Assembly: GCA_031425525.1 (NCBI GenBank)
Contig: JANPJM010000048.1
Location: forward strand, 13,803 to 77,802
Length of the DNA stretch: 64,000 bases
Direction of reading: 5' to 3'
Source: JANNMJ01 sp031425525
GTDB lineage: Bacteria; Bacteroidota; Bacteroidia; Cytophagales; Hymenobacteraceae
Positions 58,463 to 64,000 of the stretch are shown here, piece by piece. Position numbers and translations under genes: made by a program. Position 1 is the stretch's first letter. The number at the start of each line of letters is the position of its first letter. The notes under the pieces were generated by a model that worked only from the letters and a program-made list of their open reading frames with translations, was not told the DNA's origin and searched no databases.

Positions 58463-58508
58463 ACCGGCCCGGTGAGCCTTTTGAGGGGATTGCCGGGCCG
58501 GTTTTTTT
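58463..58508 (+). terminator. Intrinsic terminator after the helical hypothetical gene
   Basis: A 10-bp stem (accggcccgg/ccgggccggt) with a 20-base loop is followed by seven T. It shares the ccggcccggtgagc left arm and the ttgccgggccgg-like right arm with the terminator at 56473-56513. Confidence 0.88.
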
Positions 58509-58550
58509 GTTTCTGCTTGTTTCTGCCTTTCAGCGTTAGTGCGCGCAGTC

Positions 58551-59768
58551 TTAGTCTGGTAACAAGGAGGCTTGGAGTTTATCCATGAACATCTTAGGAG
58601 TAGCGCCTTTTTGTAGGCTATCCAGTACGAATGAATCAAATAGGCCTAGTCCTAGCTCGACTGCTGCAGGACCAAGTGCTGCACCAACTCCTGCTCCGAA
58701 TATTGCACCAATAGGACCAGCAACGGCTGCTCCTAAAGGAGAAAGTGCAGCACTAGCACCCACCATCACGATACTTTTCAAGAATTTGGCGCCCCTCTTC
58801 TCAAAATAACCCTGTTTCTCCAACGCATCGTCGAGGTAATGTTTAGTAATGTATGTAACGTCGCCTCCTGCTGTCTTATTTTCTAACCAAGATCGGAATG
58901 TCCTTGACACGCCTAGTTTGCGCAATTTTAATACTGTTCTAAAATCGACATGATTGTCAAGGTATAGTTGCTGAAAGTTTGGCATTGCTTCCAGCTGCAC
59001 GATTTTGTCGGCGCCCTCTTGTATCTTAAGCGCCTGCCCAATCTTGTCTAAGCTACTTTTGGTTATGACCGATGATTCATAGCGGTTTAGTGAAGAAAAA
59101 TTATGCTCGACTAAGAAGGATGCTTCACTTATGTCGCCGACTAAATTTTGAAGCTTAAATCTCTTCTCTGCATCAAGCTCATAAGCAGATACAGTCTTTT
59201 CCAAGCCTAATGCTGCTAGGTGATTATCCTCATAAGCACTGACAGCCAATGCCACTAGGTTGTCTCCCTTTCTATTATGATCTACGCGAACCTTTAGCGC
59301 AGCTACTTTCACAAAATGGTCTATTCTGTGCTGCTCAGTATACAATTCAACCCATTTGAAGGCTTGCTTAATTGACGCTTCAGGCTCAGTATGCTGAGGG
59401 TCATGGTAATTTCCTATCACAACAGGAGGAGTTCCGGCTAATAATTCGGGTTCGTACCTGCCTCTTCCGAAGTGACCTAATCCAACAATTATGAGGCTCG
59501 TGTCGAGCCAGAGTTCAATAGTTCCATCCTCGATGCACTCTTCGACTAAATCAATCCCAAGGTGATTTATTAATATTGCAAGGGGGGCATTGTCGCCATT
59601 TACCCGTACTGCGATTTTATCAAAAAGAAGAAATTGCTCAACCAGCTCGGCTAAGATTTTTCTTAGAGTAGCTCGGTGCTTGAATAACTCATCAGCAGTA
59701 ACTTTAGCCTACTTGAGTACAAATTTGGTCCCGTACTCATCCAAGCGGGTGTTGTAGTTAGTTGTCAT
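58551..59768 (-). pseudogene. Hypothetical gene interrupted by an in-frame amber codon
   Basis: On the minus strand an ATG at 59768 opens 19 codons (M-T-T-N-Y-N-T-R-L-D-E-Y-G-T-K-F-V-L-K). A TAG follows (59711-59709) and then 386 more sense codons in the same frame, with no ATG, GTG or TTG until the GTG at 59420. The sequence after the TAG reads on as a sensible protein (A-E-L-V-E-Q-F-L-L-F-D-K-I-A-V-R-V, L-I-N-H-L-G-I-D-L-V-E-E). Near the C-terminus is a Gly/Ala-rich hydrophobic region (G-A-A-V-A-G-P-I-G-A-I-F-G-A-G-V-G-A-A-L-G). G+C is clearly lower than in the neighbours. It is a nonsense mutant, a sequencing error or a readthrough gene; the family is unknown. Confidence 0.7.
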
Positions 59769-60127
59769 TGAATTGCAAATTAAATAAACCTCCCTTTTTA
59801 AATGCGATGCTTCTACCTGCTCAGTATATTTGTTTTTTAAACTAATAAATAAGTGCTAGCCCTGCATCGCCGGAATCTTCACGCCCTTATCCTTCGCCAC
59901 GTTGAGGGCGATGTCGTAGCCAGCGTCGGCGTGGCGGAAGATGCCCATGCTGGGGTCGGTGGTGAGGATGCGGCGTCGGCGGCTCGAAGGTAATGATGAT
60001 CTGTTACTGGCGAACACCAGTCAGGCGGACGCCTTTGTAGTGCCAGAGGACGGTGGGCCAAGTGCCGGCTTTCTGCTTGAAGGCGTAGGATGGAAAAAGC
60101 GGCTGTTGGGCAGATTACCCCAGTGGC
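59769..60127. other. 359-base debris zone between the amber gene and the glycosidase
   Basis: It holds an A+T-rich stretch (59769-59855), the hutU 3' relic (59856-59978), and at 60004-60114 a short minus-strand open stretch ending in TAA (P-S-Y-A-F-K-Q-K-A-G-T-W-P-T-V-L-W) that looks like the C-terminal end of another lost gene. I cannot identify that gene. Confidence 0.5.
59856..59978 (-). pseudogene. Relic of the 3' end of a hutU (urocanate hydratase) gene
   Basis: The last 37 codons before TAG read I-L-T-T-D-P-S-M-G-I-F-R-H-A-D-A-G and continue to V-K-I-P-A-M-Q-G. They match the end of the intact hutU protein at 28 of 37 positions, with mostly conservative changes (E/D, K/R, I/V). Upstream the similarity stops abruptly at about 59978. 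It is either a partial duplication or the tail of an older hutU displaced by the present one. Confidence 0.85.
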
Positions 60128-60967
60128 CTACTTCCGCGTGCGCCGCTTGCTTACCGTGAGGAAGACGCCGAGCGGGTGCGTCTGGCGCGCCGCCGCCTGA
60201 AGCTCAGGGGCATAATACTGACTCACGAAGCCATCGAGGTACAGCGCATTGGCGCAGTGCAGCTGGTCGCGGAACAGCGTCGCGAAGTCATAGAAATTGA
60301 CCTCGTCTTCGGAAATCGCCAACAGTACGGCTCCCTGCTGATCGATGCCCACGCCATTGCGGATGTTGAGATTCGGCGAGTTAGCGGTGAACAAGGCATT
60401 GAGTTGGCCGTTGCGCACGAGCAACGGCCCCGATTGGGTGGCAACCCGCGTCCGCCGCTCCACGGTGCGGTAATGGTCGCTGAGCACGATGTACGGCCGG
60501 TTGCGGTCATCCAGGCCGAAGACGCCGTTGGGATGCTGGCCGGGACTGCTCGGCAGGCCGTAAAAATTGCCCGTGCCGGTGGTCGCCAACTGTATCTCGT
60601 GCAGCGTCTGGCTCTCCGCCACCAGCAGGCCCGTCGGCCGCGAATCCTGGTTGTACATCCCGCCATTCATCGCAAACACCAGCGTTTGCTGCTGCGCCTT
60701 CGCCAAAGCCGCCAGCGACGCGAACGTGTGTACCCCGCGCCCGTCGGGCTGTTGGTTATACGCCTGTATCCGGTAGCGTTGCGGGTCTACCCGGCACAAC
60801 AGGTACCGCTTGCCGTGGTACGTGACCGTGCTCAAAATACCGCTCGTGCCCACCCGCTGCGGCGCAACAGGTGCCACTTGTTGGCCGCTCTGCGCATAGT
60901 AGACACCGGCAGCGCCGCCCAGCGCTAACAGCCCAATCAAAAGTAAGCGCCCAATACGCAATCCCAT
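60128..60967 (-). CDS. Phosphodiester glycosidase family protein (NAGPA/DUF2233)
   Basis: The ATG at 60967 gives 279 residues with an N-terminal membrane anchor (L-L-L-I-G-L-L-A-L-G-G-A-A-G-V). The DUF2233/NAGPA features are V-F-A-M-N-G-G-M-Y near residue 100, P-T-G-L-L-V, N-G-V-F-G, the R-N-G-V-G-I segment and N-A-L-Y-L-D-G-F-V-S. Family members cleave GlcNAc-1-phosphodiester bonds in the mammalian Golgi; bacterial homologues are thought to act on envelope polysaccharides. Upstream frame extension is not supported. It lies between an orphan MNT gene and the hutU relic. Confidence 0.88.
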   Translation of the reverse strand: MGLRIGRLLLIGLLALGGAAGVYYAQSGQQVAPVAPQRVGTSGILSTVTYHGKRYLLCRVDPQRYRIQAYNQQPDGRGVHTFASLAALAKAQQQTLVFAMNGGMYNQDSRPTGLLVAESQTLHEIQLATTGTGNFYGLPSSPGQHPNGVFGLDDRNRPYIVLSDHYRTVERRTRVATQSGPLLVRNGQLNALFTANSPNLNIRNGVGIDQQGAVLLAISEDEVNFYDFATLFRDQLHCANALYLDGFVSQYYAPELQAAARQTHPLGVFLTVSKRRTRK

Positions 60968-61117
60968 AGTAATAAAACAGCAAGTAGCCGCTGTTAGGCA
61001 AGATACCCAGCGTCGGCTGTCTGTTCTTCGGATTCTCGCAAAAGACGCTGTCGTTCTCGGCCAGCATGGGGTAGCCAGCTCGGCAGGGCGGAAGATGTAC
61101 AAACCGGAGGGGAGGTT

Positions 61118-61417
61118 TCAGGCTCCAAAGACGATTTGTTGGGTGGCATCCAACTCCGCTTGCAGGTATGGATTGCGAATGGCCTGCATTTCCAATACAT
61201 CTACCGGGCGATTGAAAAGGGCTTCGAGCGCGCCTTTTAAATCACAGTAGTTTTCGGCGTATTCTTCGAGCGGCATTGGCTCGAAGGTGACGATGAAATC
61301 AATGTCGCTTTCGTCGTTGAACGCCGCCGTGAAGACCGACCCGAACGCAGCCAGCCGCTGCACGCGGTGAAGGCGGCAGAGGATGGGGAGGTGAGAGTGG
61401 TAAGCCGCGAGGCCCAT
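61118..61417 (-). CDS. Orphan MNT-type nucleotidyltransferase
   Basis: The 99-residue protein has G-S-x10-D-x-D (Gly26, Ser27, Asp38, Asp40) and the C-terminal pattern R-P-V-D-V-L-E-M-Q-A-I-R-N-P-Y-L found in MNT antitoxins. The expected HEPN partner is not next to it: on one side is the glycosidase (150 bases away), on the other a membrane-anchored hypothetical 6 bases upstream. It may be the survivor of a decayed module or act with a HEPN protein encoded elsewhere. The two MNT proteins in the window are of different subgroups. Confidence 0.8.
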   Translation of the reverse strand: MGLAAYHSHLPILCRLHRVQRLAAFGSVFTAAFNDESDIDFIVTFEPMPLEEYAENYCDLKGALEALFNRPVDVLEMQAIRNPYLQAELDATQQIVFGA

Positions 61418-61423
61418 TGGCTA

Positions 61424-62011
61424 CTATTCTTGGCGAAATTTCCAGCCACGCGGCACGGGCCGCAATCCAGGTGCATCAAACGACCAGAACTCTTTCTTTA
61501 GAAATTTTCCGTCCTTTTTGTACTGATGCTGAACGGCAATAGTATCTAATGGATTGCTAGCCTTAAAATAAATCATTCGGTGTTCCCGCGCTGAGTCATT
61601 ATTCAGCACGACTGGTACGACATACCGAAAGGCCCAAAGCGTACCATTGGGATTAAAGTATTTAGTCGTTGCTTCATTAGCAATCCCGGTGTGATCCCAC
61701 TCACACGATATATAACCCTCAGACTCTATTTGCTGCCAGTGGCCGTAAGGAGTGAATCGATACTCATCTTTACCTACAAGCTCAACCCTCAACGGCCCAG
61801 TTACCTTCGAGCGCTTCCCATTTTGGAAGTAGGTCTGAGTTTTAGTCACAACCTGACCATTTCCAAGCTGTATGATTTCATCGGAAGTCAACGAGCGTCG
61901 AAACTCTTTGTTTCCCCACTTCTCGGCGTTGTATGGGATTAGTTGAAGCAGCAGAACTAAACCGCCGCCACCTAACCCACCGAGTAATCCTGCCAGGAGC
62001 CACATAAACAA
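61424..62011 (-). CDS. Membrane-anchored hypothetical protein (MORN-like toxin-antitoxin or lipoprotein-type repeat?)
   Basis: The 195-residue protein has one N-terminal membrane helix (W-L-L-A-G-L-L-G-G-L-G-G-G-G-L-V-L-L-L) and a soluble part with repeated aromatic Gly/Asn/Asp strands such as Y-F-Q-N-G-K-R-S-K-V-T-G, Y-F-N-P-N-G-T-L-W and Q-Y-K-K-D-G-K-F. These recall the W-x-x-N-G strand pattern of MORN-like repeats, but I do not claim a family. G+C is lower than average. It ends 6 bases before the MNT gene and starts 6 bases after hutU, so it could be co-transcribed with both. Confidence 0.65.
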   Translation of the reverse strand: MFMWLLAGLLGGLGGGGLVLLLQLIPYNAEKWGNKEFRRSLTSDEIIQLGNGQVVTKTQTYFQNGKRSKVTGPLRVELVGKDEYRFTPYGHWQQIESEGYISCEWDHTGIANEATTKYFNPNGTLWAFRYVVPVVLNNDSAREHRMIYFKASNPLDTIAVQHQYKKDGKFLKKEFWSFDAPGLRPVPRGWKFRQE

Positions 62012-62017
62012 TTGATA

Positions 62018-63784
62018 TTAGCCCTCCATCGTCGGAATCTTCACCCCCCGCTCCTTCGCCACATTCAGCGCAATCTCATACCCCGCATCGGCGTGGCGAA
62101 TGACGCCCATACCGGGGTCGGTGGTCAATACTCGCTGGAGGCGCTCGGCTTTTTCGGGGGTGCCGGTCGCCACGATCACCATGCCGGAGTGGGTGGAGTT
62201 GCCGATGCCCACGCCGCCGCCGTTGTGGAGGGAAATCCAGTCGGCGCCGGACGCGATGTTGGCCATCGCGTTGAGCAGGGGCCAGTCGGCTACGGCGTCG
62301 GAGCCGTCGCGCATGCCTTCGGTTTCGCGGTTGGGCGAGGCCACGGAGCCGCAGTCGAGGTGGTCGCGGCCGATGACGATGGGCGCCGACACTTCGCCGC
62401 GCGCCACCAGGTCGTTGATGACGAGGCCGAACTTGGCGCGGTCGCCGTAGCCGAGCCAGCACACGCGGGCGGGCAGCCCGATGAACGGCACCTTCGCCTG
62501 GGCCTTGCTGATCCAGCGGGCGAGCATTTTGTCTTCGGGGAAGGTTTCGAGGAGGGCGCGGTCGATGCGCAGAATATCGGCGGGATCGCCGGAGAGCGCG
62601 GCCCAGCGGAACGGCCCTTTGCCCTCGCAAAACAGGGGGCGGATGTAGCCGGGCACGAAGCCGGGGTATAGAAACTGGCCGTGTTCGTCGCGCACGGTCA
62701 GGCCACCTTTTTCGGCCTGGCCGCGCAGGTTGTTGCCGTAATCGACGGCCACCGTACCGAGCGTCTGCATCGCCAGAATAGCCTGCACGTGCTTCACGAT
62801 GGCGGCGAGCGCCTGGCGCTTGAACTCGGCTGGGTCGGCGGTGCGCAGGGCCAGCACGTCGTCGATGTCGCCCTCCGGGATGTAGTCCATCAGGTCGTGG
62901 GCGGAGGTTTGGTCGGTGATGATTTCGACTTTCAGCCCGCCATTCTGCATCATTTCCACCACTTCGGGCAGCAACGTCGCGATGTTGCCCACCAACCCCA
63001 CGCTCCAGCCTTTGCCGGCGGTGCGGGCGGCCTCGCAGCGCGTGAGGGCGTCGGCGAGGTCGGTGCAAAGCTCATCGACGTAGCCTTCGCGCACTTTCTG
63101 CTCGACGCGGGCGTGAATCGGCTCTACTACCAGACACACGCCGTCGTTCATCGTGACGGCGAGCGGCTGGGCGCCCGACATCCCGCCCAGGCCCGCTGTG
63201 ATGGTGAGCGTGTGCGCCAGCGTACCGCCGAAATGTTTGTCGGCAATGGCGGCGAGCGTCTCGTACGTGCCCTGCAAAATGCCTTGCGTGGCGATGTAAA
63301 TCCAGGAACCGGCGGTCATCTGGCCGTACATCATCAGCCCTTTTTTATCGAGCTCGTCGAAATATTCCTGCGTACTCCACGCCGGAACGATGTTGGAGTT
63401 GGCGATGAGGACGCGCGGCGCGTGCGCCCACGTGCGCAGCACGCCCACGGGCTTGCCCGACTGCACGAGCAAGGTTTCATCGGCTTCCAACTCAATCAGC
63501 GCACGCCGGATATTCTGGTACTCTTTCCAGTTGCGGGCCGCGCGTCCGGCGCCGCCGTACACGATCAACTCGTCGGGCACGAGCGAAACGGCGGGGTCGA
63601 GGTTGTTTTCCATCATCCGCAGGGCCGCTTCGGCTTCCCAGGTTTTGCACCGCAGCGAGGCGCCGTGCTGCGCTTTCACGGGTTCGGCGGGCTGAAACTC
63701 GTAGAACATCGGCCGTTGGGCCGAAGTGGCTTGTGCTTCTTCGGCCTGAACGGTTTCGGCGGCGGCGGTTGGGTGCTGATGCAT
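62018..63784 (-). CDS. hutU: Urocanate hydratase
   Basis: The ATG at 63784 gives 588 residues, about 30 more than usual because of an Ala/Gln/Glu-rich N-terminus before P-M-F-Y-E-F. The urocanase signature F-I-G-L-P-A-R-V-C-W-L-G-Y-G-D-R-A-K-F-G holds the catalytic Cys, and G-G-A-G-R-A-A-R-N and T-I-T-A-G-L-G-G-M-S-G-A-Q-P form the NAD site. It converts urocanate to imidazolonepropionate, the second step of histidine breakdown. hutH, hutI and hutG are not in the window. The 3' end is duplicated as a relic at 59856-59978. Confidence 0.96.
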   Translation of the reverse strand: MHQHPTAAAETVQAEEAQATSAQRPMFYEFQPAEPVKAQHGASLRCKTWEAEAALRMMENNLDPAVSLVPDELIVYGGAGRAARNWKEYQNIRRALIELEADETLLVQSGKPVGVLRTWAHAPRVLIANSNIVPAWSTQEYFDELDKKGLMMYGQMTAGSWIYIATQGILQGTYETLAAIADKHFGGTLAHTLTITAGLGGMSGAQPLAVTMNDGVCLVVEPIHARVEQKVREGYVDELCTDLADALTRCEAARTAGKGWSVGLVGNIATLLPEVVEMMQNGGLKVEIITDQTSAHDLMDYIPEGDIDDVLALRTADPAEFKRQALAAIVKHVQAILAMQTLGTVAVDYGNNLRGQAEKGGLTVRDEHGQFLYPGFVPGYIRPLFCEGKGPFRWAALSGDPADILRIDRALLETFPEDKMLARWISKAQAKVPFIGLPARVCWLGYGDRAKFGLVINDLVARGEVSAPIVIGRDHLDCGSVASPNRETEGMRDGSDAVADWPLLNAMANIASGADWISLHNGGGVGIGNSTHSGMVIVATGTPEKAERLQRVLTTDPGMGVIRHADAGYEIALNVAKERGVKIPTMEG

Positions 63785-63786
63785 GG

Positions 63787-63815
63787 AGGAGTTTTGAGTT
63801 TCGGGTTTTGAGTTT
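63787..63815 (-). repeat. Single arm of the gagttttgagtttc word repeat upstream of hutU
   Basis: The stretch is built of gagtttt, gagtttc and gggtttt words like the hairpins at 23332-23400 and 50155-50226, but no complementary arm is found within the window. It lies 2 bases upstream of the hutU start codon. Confidence 0.5.
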
Positions 63816-63871
63816 CGATTGATTGGCGTCGTGTGGGGAACTGCTGAATCAGGCGACGAAGATAACCAAAC

Positions 63872-63960
63872 CGGCCCCCGTCCTCCGGGTTTTGGGAGGG
63901 CGGGGGCCGGAGGGGGGGGGCGCCGGGGGTAGCAACGCCGTTTGGGTAGCAACCCCCGGC
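63872..63960. repeat. Two hairpins upstream of hutU near the window edge
   Basis: The first pairs ccggcccccgtcctcc with ggagggcgggggccgg. The second pairs gccgggggt with acccccggc and contains a ggtagcaac direct repeat inside. The first resembles an intrinsic terminator stem, perhaps for a plus-strand or divergent gene beyond the window. No promoter for hutU was recognised here. Confidence 0.55.
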
Positions 63961-64000
63961 TGTGTGATATAACCCATTCAGGGGTAGCCCACGCACAAAA

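Noticed and set aside
59709..59711. Pyrrolysine or recoded amber codon in the interrupted gene
   Set aside because: No pyl genes or recoding structure are visible in the window; a nonsense mutation or sequence error is simpler.
60968..61117. HEPN gene fragment downstream of the orphan MNT gene
   Set aside because: All three minus-strand frames were read; none gives HEPN-like helices or motifs.
62681..63811. 376-codon plus-strand frame opposite hutU
   Set aside because: Shadow of hutU; no recognisable motifs and a composition typical of antisense frames.
1..64000. tRNA, rRNA or riboswitch
   Set aside because: I found no cloverleaf with a GTTCRA T-loop, no rRNA segment and no riboswitch consensus in the gaps read; weak or unusual RNAs could still be missed without a covariance search.

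Overview
The window is about 64 kb of G+C-rich DNA that looks chromosomal and comes from a Bacteroidota bacterium, most likely a Hymenobacter-like member of the Cytophagales. The reasons are: two gliding-motility lipoprotein genes (gldB, gldD), four very large secreted proteins of which four end in type IX secretion (T9SS) sorting tails, Bacteroidota-type -7 promoter elements (TAnnTTTG) in front of several genes, a 29-codon gene for the AURKAIP1/COX24-like ribosomal peptide, and the local order rng / TPR / HU / (T9SS cargo) / mutY. The genus is an inference; no rRNA gene is present.

Layout. 1-6.9 kb: the 3' part of a repetitive fibre-like protein, a family-4 glycosyltransferase, gldB, an outer-membrane beta-barrel and an L,D-transpeptidase. 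6.9-15.8 kb: rng, the 29-aa ribosomal peptide, a TPR protein and HU on the minus strand, then a TIG-repeat T9SS cargo gene and mutY on the plus strand. 15.8-17.7 kb: a HEPN/MNT toxin-antitoxin-like locus with the relic of a second MNT gene and two A+T-richer genes of unknown function. 17.8-25.0 kb: fourteen ribosomal protein genes on the minus strand (rplC to rpsN), without rpsJ at the front and without rpsH-secY at the back. 25.3-35.5 kb: two more giant T9SS cargo genes. 36-41.4 kb: a conserved hypothetical, a response regulator and histidine kinase pair, and a long acyl-CoA dehydrogenase. 41.5-47.9 kb: a BNR/Ycf48-type T9SS cargo protein, mscL, and two secreted or small hypotheticals. 48-54.4 kb: recG, gldD, ssb, pth and metG. 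54.5-58.4 kb: an HxlR regulator diverging from an SDR and an Ohr/OsmC protein, a DUF2459-type protein, a 21-bp tandem repeat and a helical hypothetical. 58.5-63.8 kb: a gene broken by an in-frame amber codon, a relic of the hutU 3' end, a phosphodiester glycosidase, an orphan MNT gene, a small membrane-anchored protein and intact hutU.

The coding content is mostly ordinary. The unexplained structure lies between genes. Moderate-G+C hairpins built from short repeated words sit in four gaps of the ribosomal operon and in the recG/gldD gap. At least four families of G+C-rich palindromes sit in convergent gaps, and one of them supplies the stop codons of both flanking genes. There is also an exact 21-bp-period array, and two places where a gene's 3' end has been duplicated next to an MNT gene. 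The strongest candidates for something not yet described are the ribosomal-operon hairpins, the MNT-associated duplications and the amber-interrupted gene.
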